A stretch of 64,000 nt of DNA from Hyphomicrobiaceae bacterium (GCA_023384095.1 JAHDXT010000017.1:1-64000); one strand, 5' to 3'. Shown: positions 8,750 to 19,183, counted from the first letter of the stretch. Notes: generated from the sequence alone by a model not told the origin. Numbers and translations are program-made.

Positions 8750-9574
8750 TCACCAGCTCGCGCCGGGATGGGCCCGCTGCAGGTATTGCATCTGGGCCAG
8801 CAGATGGCCGAGGTGCTCGGTGTGCACGCCGTCGCGCCCGCCGCGATGGCCCGGTGCCGCGGGGGGCCGCTCCAGCGTGGCCTCGCTCAAAACCCGTTCG
8901 ACGGCCGAGTCGAAGGCCGGTCGCACTTGGGCCGGGTCGGCGCCGAATCCCGATTCGGCCATCTCCCGGTCGAGCGCATCGGAAGCGAACAACTCGTCGA
9001 CATAGGGCCACAGCATATCGAGCGCGGCTTGCGCCTTTGCGTGGCTCTCGGCCGTGCCGTCCCCGAGGCGGATCAGCCACTCGCCCGAATGGCGCAGGTG
9101 GTAGGCCATCTCGTTGCCGGCGCGCGCCGCGATGCCGGCGACCTCCGGGTCGTGCGACCGTGACAGCGCTCGATGGAACGGATACGCGAACGCCGAGAAC
9201 AGCACGTGGCGGACGATAGTATCGGCGAAGTTGCCATTCAGCTGCTCGACAAGCTGCACGTTGCGGAACTCGTGCTCGCTGCGGCGGAACGCCAGCCCAT
9301 CCTCGTCTCGCATGCCGCCTTCGAGCTTGCAGGCGTGCTGGTAGAAGGCGCGGGTCTGCCCGATCAAGTCGAGGGCGAGGTTGGATAGTGCGATGTCCTC
9401 CTCCAGCGTCGGCGCACGGCTCGACCATTCGGACAGCCTGTGGCCCAGCATCAGGGCGTCGTCGCCCAGGCGGATGAGCCAGGCGGCGCGCCGATCGGGG
9501 TTGATCGGGTCCGCCGATGGCCTCATGGCCGTCCAACCTTGCCCGCCCGCGACCGGTGGAGTTGAATTCGGCAC
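8750..9574 (-). CDS. paaC: Phenylacetyl-CoA epoxidase structural subunit PaaC
   Basis: 274 residues, the non-catalytic ferritin-like partner of PaaA. Typical segments are WLIRLGDDALMLGHRLSEW near the N-terminus, LALDLIGQTRAFYQHA, and EMAYHLRHSGEWLIRLGDGT. The start given is a GTG at 9574, two bases from the paaB stop; an ATG at 9526 would remove 16 residues that lie before the conserved region and is an equally good choice. Confidence 0.94.
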   Translation of the reverse strand: MPNSTPPVAGGQGWTAMRPSADPINPDRRAAWLIRLGDDALMLGHRLSEWSSRAPTLEEDIALSNLALDLIGQTRAFYQHACKLEGGMRDEDGLAFRRSEHEFRNVQLVEQLNGNFADTIVRHVLFSAFAYPFHRALSRSHDPEVAGIAARAGNEMAYHLRHSGEWLIRLGDGTAESHAKAQAALDMLWPYVDELFASDALDREMAESGFGADPAQVRPAFDSAVERVLSEATLERPPAAPGHRGGRDGVHTEHLGHLLAQMQYLQRAHPGASW

Positions 9575-9575
9575 G

Positions 9576-9863
9576 TCACATGTTCCCGACTTCCTCCGGC
9601 ACCTCGTAGAAGGTCGGATGCCGGTAGATCTTGGTCGCGGTCGGCTCGAGCATCATGCCCTTGTCGGCGGGATCGCAGGCCACGATGGCGCTCGAGGGCA
9701 CGACCCAGATCGACAGCGCCTCGCCGCGGCGGGTGTAGATATCCCGCGCGCTCTGCAACGCCATCTCGGCGTCGGCGGCGTGCAGACTGCCGACGTGGCG
9801 GTGCGCCAACCCGTTGCGGGGGCGAATGAACACCTCCCAGAGCGGCGTCGGGGCTTCGGTCAT
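9576..9863 (-). CDS. paaB: Phenylacetyl-CoA epoxidase subunit PaaB
   Basis: 95 residues, the small subunit needed for a functional epoxidase complex. Recognised by LWEVFIRPRNGLAHRHVGSLHAADAEMALQSARDIYTRRGEALSIWVV and a C-terminal YRHPTFYEVPEEVGNM. Good ribosome-binding site (GGAGAGGG) before the ATG. It lies between paaA and paaC. Confidence 0.96.
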   Translation of the reverse strand: MTEAPTPLWEVFIRPRNGLAHRHVGSLHAADAEMALQSARDIYTRRGEALSIWVVPSSAIVACDPADKGMMLEPTATKIYRHPTFYEVPEEVGNM

Positions 9864-9898
9864 GATCGACCCTCTCCAATCCTGGCTTTTCGGCAGGG

Positions 9899-10894
9899 CT
9901 AGGCTGCCGGCCTCTGCGCGCGCGCCCGCTTCTTGGCTGCGTATGCCGCCGCTGCCTCCCGGACCCAGGCGCCATCCTCATGCATCCGCGTGCGGCGCCG
10001 CATGCGTTGCACGTTGCACGGACCATGACCGGCGAGCACCCGGTTGAACTCCGCCCAGTCGATGGGCCCGTGCTCCCAATGCCCGGTCTCGGCATTGAAC
10101 GCGAGCTGCGGGTCGGGGACGGTCAGGCCCAGGTGCTGCGCCTGCGGCACCGTCGCGTCGATGAACTTCTGGCGCAAGCCGTCGTTCGAGAAACGCTTGA
10201 TCTTCCAGCGCATCGAGGTCTCGCCGTGCTGGCTGTCGCGATCCGACGGGCCGAACATCATCAGTACGGGCCACCACCAGCGTTCGAGCGCATCCTGCGC
10301 CATCGCCTTCTGCTCCGGCGTGCCGCGGCAGAGCGCCAGCATGATCTCGTAGCCCTGCCGCTGATGGAAGGACTCCTCCTTGCACACCAGCACCATGGCG
10401 CGGGCGTAGGGACCATAGCTGCAGCGGCACAGCGGGATCTGGTTCATGATCGCGGCGCCGTCGACCAGCCAGCCGATGACGCCGATGTCGGCCCAGGTGA
10501 GCGTCGGGTAGTTGAAGATCGACGAGTACTTGGCCTTGCCGGACAGGAGCTGCTCGTAGAGCTCCTCGCGGGTCACCCCGAACGTCTCGGCGGCGGCATA
10601 GAGATAGAGGCCGTGCCCCGCCTCGTCCTGGATCTTGGCGAGGAGCTGGCCCTTGCGCTTCAGCGTCGGCGCGCGGGTGAGCCAGTTGCCCTCCGGCTGC
10701 ATGCCGATGATCTCGGAGTGGGCGTGCTGCGAGATCTGGCGGATGAGCGTGCGCCGGTAGGCTTCCGGCATCCAGTCGTTGGGCTCGATCTTCTCTTCGG
10801 CATCGATCCGCGCCTGGAACCGCTCCATGCGCGCCGCGTCGTCGGCCTGTGGCTCGGCGGACTTGTCCTTCTGGTCGAGCGCCTGGGCGTACAT
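9899..10894 (-). CDS. paaA: Phenylacetyl-CoA 1,2-epoxidase catalytic subunit PaaA
   Basis: 331 residues, the diiron oxygenase that epoxidises the aromatic ring of phenylacetyl-CoA. The ferritin-like helices contain the diiron pattern: a Glu early ([13 protein letters not shown] region), [13 protein letters not shown] (ExxH), and a later [11 protein letters not shown] (ExxxH). The N-terminus ([24 protein letters not shown]) is highly typical. The ATG at 10894 has a GAGGAAGG ribosome-binding site. First gene of the ABCDE block, 79 bp downstream of paaX. Confidence 0.97.
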   Translation of the reverse strand: MYAQALDQKDKSAEPQADDAARMERFQARIDAEEKIEPNDWMPEAYRRTLIRQISQHAHSEIIGMQPEGNWLTRAPTLKRKGQLLAKIQDEAGHGLYLYAAAETFGVTREELYEQLLSGKAKYSSIFNYPTLTWADIGVIGWLVDGAAIMNQIPLCRCSYGPYARAMVLVCKEESFHQRQGYEIMLALCRGTPEQKAMAQDALERWWWPVLMMFGPSDRDSQHGETSMRWKIKRFSNDGLRQKFIDATVPQAQHLGLTVPDPQLAFNAETGHWEHGPIDWAEFNRVLAGHGPCNVQRMRRRTRMHEDGAWVREAAAAYAAKKRARAQRPAA

Positions 10895-10925
10895 GGTCGC
10901 CTTCCTCGATCTGACGATTAAAGAT

Positions 10926-10964
10926 ATGTAACAGATGTGCCCTCGTCAACGGCGGGGGATGTAA
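10926..10964. promoter_or_regulatory. Candidate paaA control region with paired ATGTAA words
   Basis: The short AT-rich gap between paaX and paaA carries ATGTAA at 10926-10931 and again at 10959-10964, a spacing of 33 bp or about three helical turns. It is the only AT-rich stretch in this part of the cluster. A promoter and a regulator site (PaaX or another) for paaABCDE is a reasonable reading; neither has been shown. Confidence 0.35.
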
Positions 10965-10972
10965 TATGACGA

Positions 10973-11902
10973 TCAGCCCGCCCGGCCCGGCGCAAACCGC
11001 TGGCCGAGCGCGCGCCCCGCCGGCGGGAGCGGGCCGCTCCTCGACTTGGCGTGCTGAGACAGCCAGTCCTCCGACGCGCCGAGCAGCCGCTTGTAGGTGG
11101 CGGCGACCGACCGACGGACCCGGAATCCGGGCCAGGATGCCGGCAGCAACTCGGCGGGCAGGTCGGGATCACGCAGCACGACGCGCCGGAACTCGTGAAT
11201 CAGGAGAATGCGGGCTGCCAGAGCATCGGCCGGCCCTACCCTGCCGGCGACGAGGGACGCGCGGAAGAGCGGCTCGAGCCGCTGCTCGAGGCGCGCATGG
11301 GATTGGGCGACGGCATCGAGGTCCCAGGCCCGGGCGGCGAGTTGCGGCTCCGTCCCGCCGTCGCGCCCCGCCCCATGGACGAGAAACAGCTCGGCCTTGT
11401 CGAAGTTCGGAGCATCGACCGTCACGGGCCGCAGAAACGTCTCGCCCGAGATCATGCCGAATCCTGACATCGTGAGCCGCCGGCGAAGCTCGGCCTTCCC
11501 TGCGGGACTGCCGGCCATGGAGATGGCGACCTCCCAGGTGCCGTCCCAGGCCGGCGCCCCCGCCCGGTAGATGCGGCGCGCGGCCGCCTCGGTGGCCTCC
11601 AGCCCGTGACCGGTCAACCGATGGTAGCTGCGGCGGCCATCTCGGCTGCTCTCCAGCCAGCCGTCGGCCACCAGGCGCGACAGGGCCGTGCGAACGACGC
11701 CGCCGTTGAACCCGAGCAGCGCCGTGATCTCGATCAGGCTGCCTGTCCAGAGCGAGCCGCCGCGGGGCACGGCCGCATCGCCGAACACGGTCATGATGAC
11801 CGACCAGGCGGTCGGCTGGCCGGCCCCGGCCAGCACCGTTTCGACAGCACGGCACAGCGGGCGTTCTGGTTCCATTCTTGTGGCGTGCCGGAGACTAATC
11901 AC
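10973..11902 (-). CDS. paaX: Phenylacetic acid degradation operon repressor PaaX
   Basis: 309 residues. GntR-like winged-helix repressor that releases DNA on binding phenylacetyl-CoA. The N-terminal DNA-binding part contains TAWSVIMTVFGD and LLGFNGGVVRTALSRLVADGWL, and the middle shows the PaaX dimer domain (YHRLTGHGLEATEAAARRIYR, WDGTWEVAI). A GTG at 11902 overlaps the end of paaK by 8 bases; an ATG at 11875 gives the more usual N-terminus and may be the real start. Its place inside the cluster supports local control of the paa genes. Confidence 0.92.
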   Translation of the reverse strand: MISLRHATRMEPERPLCRAVETVLAGAGQPTAWSVIMTVFGDAAVPRGGSLWTGSLIEITALLGFNGGVVRTALSRLVADGWLESSRDGRRSYHRLTGHGLEATEAAARRIYRAGAPAWDGTWEVAISMAGSPAGKAELRRRLTMSGFGMISGETFLRPVTVDAPNFDKAELFLVHGAGRDGGTEPQLAARAWDLDAVAQSHARLEQRLEPLFRASLVAGRVGPADALAARILLIHEFRRVVLRDPDLPAELLPASWPGFRVRRSVAATYKRLLGASEDWLSQHAKSRSGPLPPAGRALGQRFAPGRAG

Positions 11903-13199
11903 GCGGCCGCTTGTCGATGACGCGGCGGGCCTTGCCTTGCGAGCGCTCGATGCCGCCGGGCTCCGCGACGGTCACCTTCGCCGCGATGCCGATGCCGCTC
12001 TTGATGCGATGGCCGAGATCGGCGGCAGCGGCCTCCCTGTCGGTTCCGCCGCCGATACCCGCCTCGACCAGAACCTCCATCTCGTCGAGCCGATGTGCGC
12101 GCGTCAGGACGATCTGGTAGTGCGGCGCGAGGCCCTTCACCTTCAGGATATGCTCCTCGATCTGGGTCGGGAACACGTTGACCCCGCGCACGATCATCAT
12201 GTCGTCCGAGCGCCCGGTGACCTTCTCCATCCGCCGCATGGTGCGCGCCGTGCCCGGCAGCAGCCGCGTCAGGTCGCGCGTGCGATAGCGGATGATCGGC
12301 ATAGCCTCCTTGGTCAGCGAGGTGAAGACGAGCTCCCCCTTTTCGCCGTCCGGCAGCACCTTGCCGGTCTCGGGATCGATGATCTCCGGGTAGAAGTGGT
12401 CCTCCCAGATGTGCAGGCCGTCCTTGGTCTCGACGCACTCGTTGGCGACGCCGGGTCCGATCACCTCCGACAGGCCATAGATGTCTACCGCGTGCATGTC
12501 GAAGGCCTGCTCGATCTCCTGCCGCATGGCGTTGGTCCACGGCTCGGCCCCGAAGATGCCGACCTTCATCGAGCACTCGCGCGGATCGATGCCCTGCCGG
12601 CGGAATTCATCGAGGATCGCCAGCATGTAGGAGGGCGTCACCATGATGATGTCGGGCGCGAAATCGCAGATGAGCTGCACCTGCCGTTCGGTCATGCCGC
12701 CCGAGACGGGGATGACCGTGCAGCCAAGCCACTCCGCCCCGTAGTGGGCGCCGAGCCCGCCGGTGAACAGGCCGTAGCCATAGGAGACGTGAACCTTCAT
12801 GCCGGGCCGGCCGCCGGACGCGCGGATCGAGCGGGCCACCACCTCCGCCCACATGTCGACGTCGCGGAGCGTATAGCCGACGACCGTCGGCTTGCCCGTC
12901 GTGCCGGAGGACGCATGCACCCGCACCACCTGCTCGCGCGGCACCGCGAACATGCCGAACGGATAATTCTCGCGCAGGTCCGCCTTGGTCGTGAACGGGA
13001 ACTTCGCCAGATCATCCAGCGAGCCGAGATCGTCCGGATGCACGCCGGCGGCATCGAACTTCTTCCAGTAGTGCGGGACGTTGTCGTAGACGTGCCGCAG
13101 CGTCCGCTGCAGCCGGATGAGCTGCATGGCGGCGATCTCGTCGCGGGACGCGATCTCGATGGGGTCGAGATCCTGCCGCCGCGGAGTCAGGTCGAGCAT
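11895..13199 (-). CDS. paaK: Phenylacetate-CoA ligase PaaK
   Basis: 434 residues, within the normal range. Activates phenylacetate with ATP and CoA to phenylacetyl-CoA, the entry step of the pathway. Motifs of the adenylate-forming family are visible: the P-loop HASSGTTGKPTVVGY, the DIYGLSEVIGPGVA segment (A5), and YRTRDLTRLLPG with a later GRSDDMMIVRGVNVFPTQIE (hinge and C-terminal domain). It follows the thiolase by 51 bp and overlaps paaX. Confidence 0.97.
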   Translation of the reverse strand: MLDLTPRRQDLDPIEIASRDEIAAMQLIRLQRTLRHVYDNVPHYWKKFDAAGVHPDDLGSLDDLAKFPFTTKADLRENYPFGMFAVPREQVVRVHASSGTTGKPTVVGYTLRDVDMWAEVVARSIRASGGRPGMKVHVSYGYGLFTGGLGAHYGAEWLGCTVIPVSGGMTERQVQLICDFAPDIIMVTPSYMLAILDEFRRQGIDPRECSMKVGIFGAEPWTNAMRQEIEQAFDMHAVDIYGLSEVIGPGVANECVETKDGLHIWEDHFYPEIIDPETGKVLPDGEKGELVFTSLTKEAMPIIRYRTRDLTRLLPGTARTMRRMEKVTGRSDDMMIVRGVNVFPTQIEEHILKVKGLAPHYQIVLTRAHRLDEMEVLVEAGIGGGTDREAAAADLGHRIKSGIGIAAKVTVAEPGGIERSQGKARRVIDKRPRD

Positions 13200-13250
13200 G
13201 GCTTTGGGCTCCCTTCGATTCCTCCCCCATCGAGGATGGGAGGGGGAAAC

Positions 13251-14453
<1,203 letters not shown>

Positions 14454-14457
14454 GTTC

Positions 14458-14904
14458 TCACTCCGAGTTGCTGGTCAGCAGTCCGCCGGGAACCGTGCGC
14501 GAGTGGCCGCGGAAATCGGCGATCACCGTCCCCTGCTCGTCGGTCACCCTGATGTCGTAGATGCCGCTGCGCTCGGCACGGTGCCGCTCCCTGGCGTCGG
14601 CGACGAGCCGCATGCCCATCCGGCCCGGCGCGATGAAGGTGACGGAGCAGTGCTGCGCGACGACGCTGTCGCCGTAGGTGTTGCAGGCATACGCGAAGGC
14701 GCTGTCCGCCAGCGTGAAGATGAATCCGCCGTGGCAGACGCCATGGCCGTTGACCATGCTCTCCGTGACGGTCATCGCCAGCCGTGCCTCGCCGGGGCCG
14801 ATGTCGACGAGCTCCATGCCCAGGCCGCGGCTGGCGCTGTCGTCGGCCCACATGGCGTCCGCGCACTGGCGGGCGATGGCTTGCGCTCGAGGGCAGGCGG
14901 TCAT
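14458..14904 (-). CDS. paaI: Acyl-CoA thioesterase PaaI
   Basis: 148 residues, a hotdog-fold thioesterase that removes CoA from dead-end hydroxyphenylacetyl-CoA products. The fold signature is NGHGVCHGGFIFTLADSAFAYACN, with the catalytic Asp in the LADSAFA helix, followed by QHCSVTFIAP. It lies between paaG and the thiolase on the same strand. Confidence 0.94.
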   Translation of the reverse strand: MTACPRAQAIARQCADAMWADDSASRGLGMELVDIGPGEARLAMTVTESMVNGHGVCHGGFIFTLADSAFAYACNTYGDSVVAQHCSVTFIAPGRMGMRLVADARERHRAERSGIYDIRVTDEQGTVIADFRGHSRTVPGGLLTSNSE

Positions 14905-14953
14905 TCCCGGCAGCTCCCGGGCTCGAGGCGGTGCGAATGCTGTGCCGGAGCCA

Positions 14954-15748
14954 TCAGGTTTTTCCGGTGAAGCGCGGGGCGCGTTTCTCGATGAAGGCGG
15001 CGACGCCTTCCTGGTAGTCGGGGGTGAAGCCGAGCCTGCGCTGCAGCTCGCGCTCGCGGTCGAGCTGCGCGTCGAGCGTGCTGGTTGCGGCCTGGAGCAT
15101 CGCTTCCTTGATGGCGGCGAACGCCTGCGTCGGCCCGGCTGCCAGCGACTTCGCGATCGCCGCCGCCTCGGACATCAGCTTGTCGTCGTCGACGGCCTTC
15201 CAGATCAGCCCCCAGGCTTCCGCCTGTTCGGCCGGCAGCGGCTCGGTCAGCATCGCCAGTGCCCGCCCGCGCGCCTCGCCCAGGAGCCGCGGCAACAGCC
15301 AGGTGCCGCCTGAGTCGGGCAGTAGGCCGATCTTCGCGAACGCCTGGATGAATCTCGCCGACCGGGCAGCGAGCACGATGTCCCCGTGCAGCGCCAGGTT
15401 GGCGCCGGCGCCGGCCGCAATGCCGTTGACGGCGACCACGACGGGCTTCGGCAGCGCCCGCAGCCGGCGGACGAGCGGGTTGTAGTAGGCGTCGATCGTC
15501 AGCCCGAGGTCCTTCGGCGGTCCGCCGGGCTTGACGTGGCGATCCGACAGGTCCTGGCCCGCGCAGAAGCCGCGGCCGGCGCCCGTCAGCAGCACGGCGC
15601 GGCAGCCGGCGTCGCGCTCGATCTCTTCGAGGGCCGAGGCCAGCGCCTCGTGCATCTCGACATTGAAGCTATTGAGCTTGTCGGGGCGGTTCAGCGTGAC
15701 GCGGGCCACGCCTTCCTGCATCTCCATCAGGATGGTGCTGCCTGTCAC
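14954..15748 (-). CDS. paaG: 2-(1,2-epoxy-1,2-dihydrophenyl)acetyl-CoA isomerase PaaG
   Basis: 264 residues from a GTG at 15748, chosen because GAGGAGG lies six bases upstream. Crotonase fold: RVTLNRPDKLNSFN, GRGFCAGQDLSDR (oxyanion hole), VVVAVNGIAAGAGANLALHGDIVLAA and IGLLPDSGGTWLLPRLLG (the Asp of LLPDSGG is typical of PaaG). It ends EGVAAFIEKRAPRFTGK. It isomerises the epoxide to the oxepin before ring hydrolysis. It is first in the minus-strand paa run and divergent from a LivF-type gene. Confidence 0.95.
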   Translation of the reverse strand: MTGSTILMEMQEGVARVTLNRPDKLNSFNVEMHEALASALEEIERDAGCRAVLLTGAGRGFCAGQDLSDRHVKPGGPPKDLGLTIDAYYNPLVRRLRALPKPVVVAVNGIAAGAGANLALHGDIVLAARSARFIQAFAKIGLLPDSGGTWLLPRLLGEARGRALAMLTEPLPAEQAEAWGLIWKAVDDDKLMSEAAAIAKSLAAGPTQAFAAIKEAMLQAATSTLDAQLDRERELQRRLGFTPDYQEGVAAFIEKRAPRFTGKT

Positions 15749-15857
15749 GGCGTCCTCCTCGCTTGCCGGACTTCGGGTGTTGCGAATTGCATTGGCTGTC
15801 CGGTCGGTCAAACTGATAGATGGGGATCGGCAAAGAGCGCAAGGGGCGGGAGCACCC

Positions 15858-16559
15858 ATGCTGCGGGTCGAGGACCTCAAAGCCAGGTATGGGCGGGTCG
15901 AGGTGCTGCACGGACTCGACCTCGACGTCCGGCAGGGAGAGATCGTCGCGCTCGTCGGCGCCAATGGGGCGGGCAAGACGACGCTGCTGCGGACGATCTC
16001 GGGCGTGCACGCTGCGAGCGGCGGCCGCATCCTGTTCGAGGAGCAGGACATCACGCGCGCCGCCTCCCATCTGCGCGTCGGGCTCGGCATCGTCCAGGTG
16101 CCGGAGGGCCGCCAGGTTTTTGCTCCGCTCACCGTCGAGGACAACCTGCGGCTCGGCGCCTGGCGGCGGTCCGGACCCGCGCCCGAGGACGACATGGCCA
16201 AGGTGCTGGAGCTGTTTCCGGTGCTGAAGGATAGGCGGCGGCAGGCGGCGGGCGCCCTGTCGGGTGGCCAGCAGCAGATGCTGGCGGTCGGCCGCGCGAT
16301 GATGGCCAGCCCGCGGCTGCTGCTGCTCGACGAGCCGAGCATGGGGCTGGCGCCGCTGATCGCGGCCCAGATCCTCGACGTCATTCAGCGCCTCGCGAGG
16401 AGCGGCATCACCGTTCTCCTGGTCGAGCAGAACGCGCAGGCCGCGCTGGCCATCGCCGATCGCGGCTACGTCATGGAAACCGGCCGCATCGCGCTCACCG
16501 GCCCGGGCCGCGCCCTGCTCGCCGACGAGAACGTGCGCAAGGCCTATCTCGGATTGTGA
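15858..16559 (+). CDS. Branched-chain amino acid-type ABC transporter ATPase (LivF-like), orphan
   Basis: 233 residues. LivF-family ATP-binding protein with Walker A GANGAGKTT, the family EGRQVFAPLTVEDNLRLGA segment, signature ALSGGQQQMLAVGRAM, Walker B LLLLDEPSMGLAP and the H-loop region replaced by the usual LVEQN. The ATG at 15858 has AAGGGGCGGGAG upstream. No LivG, LivH, LivM or binding protein is in the window, so its partners must lie elsewhere or be lost. The site beside paa genes suggests aromatic acid or amino acid import. Confidence 0.92.
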   Translation: MLRVEDLKARYGRVEVLHGLDLDVRQGEIVALVGANGAGKTTLLRTISGVHAASGGRILFEEQDITRAASHLRVGLGIVQVPEGRQVFAPLTVEDNLRLGAWRRSGPAPEDDMAKVLELFPVLKDRRRQAAGALSGGQQQMLAVGRAMMASPRLLLLDEPSMGLAPLIAAQILDVIQRLARSGITVLLVEQNAQAALAIADRGYVMETGRIALTGPGRALLADENVRKAYLGL

Positions 16560-16569
16560 GCCTCGGCCT

Positions 16570-17211
16570 TCAAAGCGCGGAGGTCCGGATTGACCGGTTG
16601 CAGGCGTCGGCGAGCGCCCTGGCGTCCCGGCGCACGTCGCCGGCCGGCTTGTCCGGCTTGTAGAGCGCCGAGCCGATGCCGAACCCGGCCGCGCCGGCCG
16701 CCAGGTAGGCGGCGAGGTTGTGCGCGCCGATGCCGCCGACCGGCACCAGCCGCACGGAGGCGGGGAGCACCGCGCGCCACGCCTTCACCACCGGCGGCGG
16801 CATGGCCTCGGCCGGGAACAGCTTCAGGGCGTCGGCGCCGGCGGCGAGCGCCGAGAATGCTTCCGTCGGGGTGGCGACGCCCGGCAGGCATGCGAGGCTG
16901 CGGGCCTTCGCCGCCGCGATCACGGCGGGATCGCTGTGCGGCATGACGATGAGCCGACCGCCGGCGTCGCTCACCCGATCGACGTCAGCCGGCGTCAGCA
17001 CGGTTCCGGCGCCGATCAGCGCGCCCGCGCCGAAGCGGTCCGCCAGGATCCGGATCGACTCGAGCGGATCGGGCGAATTGAGCGGCACCTCGAGGATGCG
17101 GAAGCCCGCTTCGACGAGCGCCGCGCCGACGGCGTCGCACTCGGCCGGGGTGATGCCACGCAGGATGGCGGCCAGCGGGCATTCGGCCAGGGCGCGGTCG
17201 AGATCCATCAT
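16570..17211 (-). CDS. dgoA: 2-dehydro-3-deoxy-6-phosphogalactonate aldolase
   Basis: 213 residues. KDPG/KDPGal aldolase family class I TIM barrel: CPLAAILRGITPAE, GFRILEVPLNSPDPLESI, GAGTVLTPADVDRV, and the Schiff-base lysine in ALKLFPAE. VRLVPVGGIGAHNLAAYLAAGAAGFGIGSALY closes the barrel. The start overlaps the dgoK stop (ATGA), so the two are coupled in the De Ley-Doudoroff galactonate route. Splits KDPGal into pyruvate and glyceraldehyde 3-phosphate. Confidence 0.93.
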   Translation of the reverse strand: MMDLDRALAECPLAAILRGITPAECDAVGAALVEAGFRILEVPLNSPDPLESIRILADRFGAGALIGAGTVLTPADVDRVSDAGGRLIVMPHSDPAVIAAAKARSLACLPGVATPTEAFSALAAGADALKLFPAEAMPPPVVKAWRAVLPASVRLVPVGGIGAHNLAAYLAAGAAGFGIGSALYKPDKPAGDVRRDARALADACNRSIRTSAL

Positions 17212-18131
17212 GGTGCTGCTCCCAGCAGTCCAGCGGCCCGTGCAATCAGCAGGTGTCCCGCGACAACACTGTCGGAGGGGCCGCGGTTCCAGGCCACCCC
17301 CAGCGCTTCCGCGGCCTTGCCGTAACGCATGGTGAGCTCGTCGCTGCCGAAAATGGTGATTGTTTCCCCGGCGCGCGCCGACGCCGCGATCTCGGCCCCG
17401 ATCAGCAGGCCGGACAGGTACTCCGGAAGCTCGTCTGCCGGCAGCAGCTCGAACAACCCCAGCGTGCGCACGCTGAAGAGCTGGTGCAGCAGGCGCCCGG
17501 CCGGCCCGCCGCGCCGCGCTGCCTCCACGCCCTGCAGAAACCCTCCGCCGGCCGGTGCGCCGTCCCTCATCAGCCGGCCCAGGATCGTGTGGCCCCTCAG
17601 CGCACCGTAGACCTCGCCCGTCATGTAGGTGGTGAAGCCGGTGATGGCGCCGCCGGAGACCGCCACCCATTTCGAATGCGTGCCGGGGTGGACGAAGGTG
17701 GCCTCCCGCGCCGTCAGGGCGGCGATGGCGCCGACGATCTGGGCTTCCTCGCCGCGCATGACGTCCGGAGGCTCGCCCGGGGGGACATGATCGAGGCCGG
17801 GCACGAGATGGACGGTGCCGATGCCCTCCACCTCGAACTCAGTCAGCTCGGCGGCGATGCTGCGGACGCCGGCGGGGCAGCGCACGTAAGGCGCCTCGAC
17901 CCAGCCCTGGCGGCTGCCGATCATGCCCGACATCATGACCGGCAGCGTGCCGTGCGCCCTGATCCAGGCGGTGACCTCGCCCCTCAGCACGCCGGCAAAC
18001 GCGCCGTTCTCGACCGAGAGAATCCCTTTCGGGCTTTCCCTCTGCGCAAAGACCTTGCCATCCGCGCCGGCGAGATAGGCGCGGAAGTTGGTCGTGCCCC
18101 AGTCGACGGCGATCAGGCTCGGCGTGCTCAT
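17208..18131 (-). CDS. dgoK: 2-dehydro-3-deoxygalactonokinase
   Basis: 307 residues. Phosphorylates 2-keto-3-deoxygalactonate. The N-terminus IAVDWGTTNFRAYLAG is the ATP-binding phosphate loop of this kinase family, followed by MMSGMIGSRQGWVEAPYVRCPAG and VHPGTHSKWVAV. The C-terminus (GHLLIARAAGLLG) is also typical. It forms a two-gene operon with the aldolase; the dehydratase and transporter of the pathway are not in the window. Confidence 0.93.
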   Translation of the reverse strand: MSTPSLIAVDWGTTNFRAYLAGADGKVFAQRESPKGILSVENGAFAGVLRGEVTAWIRAHGTLPVMMSGMIGSRQGWVEAPYVRCPAGVRSIAAELTEFEVEGIGTVHLVPGLDHVPPGEPPDVMRGEEAQIVGAIAALTAREATFVHPGTHSKWVAVSGGAITGFTTYMTGEVYGALRGHTILGRLMRDGAPAGGGFLQGVEAARRGGPAGRLLHQLFSVRTLGLFELLPADELPEYLSGLLIGAEIAASARAGETITIFGSDELTMRYGKAAEALGVAWNRGPSDSVVAGHLLIARAAGLLGAAP

Positions 18132-18211
18132 CGAGGGCGCTTCCCGGTATGGCCGATGCGTTCAGCTTATAACGCTCCGGGGCGCAGTCCGGCACCCATC
18201 CATAGCCCGGA

Positions 18212-19183
18212 TCATCGGCTTTGCCACGGACGCAGGTCGACCCCAAGAGCTGCGGCGCGGAGCCAGCCAGTCGCGCCGGGCACGCGCACGCTGTCGGCCC
18301 GTGCTGTCCCTGGCCCCCGGATCGTGACCAGCACCCCGACCAGCGCCAGGGCGAGGCCGGCCACTTGCGCCAGCTCCAGCGGCTCGCCCAGGATCGCCGC
18401 ACCGAGTCCCGCGGAAAAGGCTGGCGACAAGGTCTGCAGGATGGCCGCGACGGGCGCGCCGGCGAGGCGCACAGAGGCGAAGAACAGGGCGGTCGCGCCG
18501 ATCGCTACCAGCCAGCCGTGATAGGCGGTCTGCAACAGCATGTCGGCCGGGGGCGCCGAGAGGCCCAGCGACGGCCGGCCGAGCAGGTAGACGGGGGCGA
18601 ACAGCGGCGAGAACAGCGCCAGCGTGACCGTCAGCTTCAGGGGATCGACCTGCCAGCGCCGCACGCACTCGTTGAGCAGCGCCCAGGCCAGCGCCGCTGT
18701 GGCAAAGATCAGGACGCCCGAGGGCGACACGCCGGCAGCGCCGGCATGGCCGCTGAAAATGGCGAGCCCCGCCAGCACCGCTGTGATCCCGCCCGCAGCG
18801 GCCCGCGATGGCGGCGCGCCTGCCAGCGCGCAAGTCAGACCGAGAGCGAGCACCGGCAGCAGCCCCGACAGCAGCAACGCTCCACTGCCCGCGGTGGCGT
18901 GGCGATACCCCGCTACGACCAGCGCGTGGTAGAGCGGCCCCGCAAGCAATAGCTGCACGGCGACGCGCGGCCAGCCGATCGCCAGCCGGACGCGCTCACC
19001 CAACACCAGCACGAGCAACAGCGCGACGGGGAAGCAGCCGGCGTAGCGCAGCAGCGTGATGTCCCAGACATCGAGGCTGGTCGTCACGAGATGCCGGGAG
19101 ACCACGGCGCCGCCGCCCCAGATCGCAGCCGCCATCAGGCCGCAGATGACGCCCAGGTTGAAGCGGCGCGTGCTCGCCGGCAT
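18212..19183 (-). CDS. EamA/DMT-family inner-membrane transporter
   Basis: 323 residues with about ten hydrophobic segments in two repeated EamA halves. The first half starts ICGLMAAAIWGGGAVVSRHLV; the second begins near residue 160 with LIFATAALAWALLNECVR and ends LELAQVAGLALALVGVLVTI. The drug/metabolite transporter superfamily exports or imports small metabolites; the substrate cannot be read from the sequence. The last 30 residues are a hydrophilic tail. Confidence 0.88.
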   Translation of the reverse strand: MPASTRRFNLGVICGLMAAAIWGGGAVVSRHLVTTSLDVWDITLLRYAGCFPVALLLVLVLGERVRLAIGWPRVAVQLLLAGPLYHALVVAGYRHATAGSGALLLSGLLPVLALGLTCALAGAPPSRAAAGGITAVLAGLAIFSGHAGAAGVSPSGVLIFATAALAWALLNECVRRWQVDPLKLTVTLALFSPLFAPVYLLGRPSLGLSAPPADMLLQTAYHGWLVAIGATALFFASVRLAGAPVAAILQTLSPAFSAGLGAAILGEPLELAQVAGLALALVGVLVTIRGPGTARADSVRVPGATGWLRAAALGVDLRPWQSR

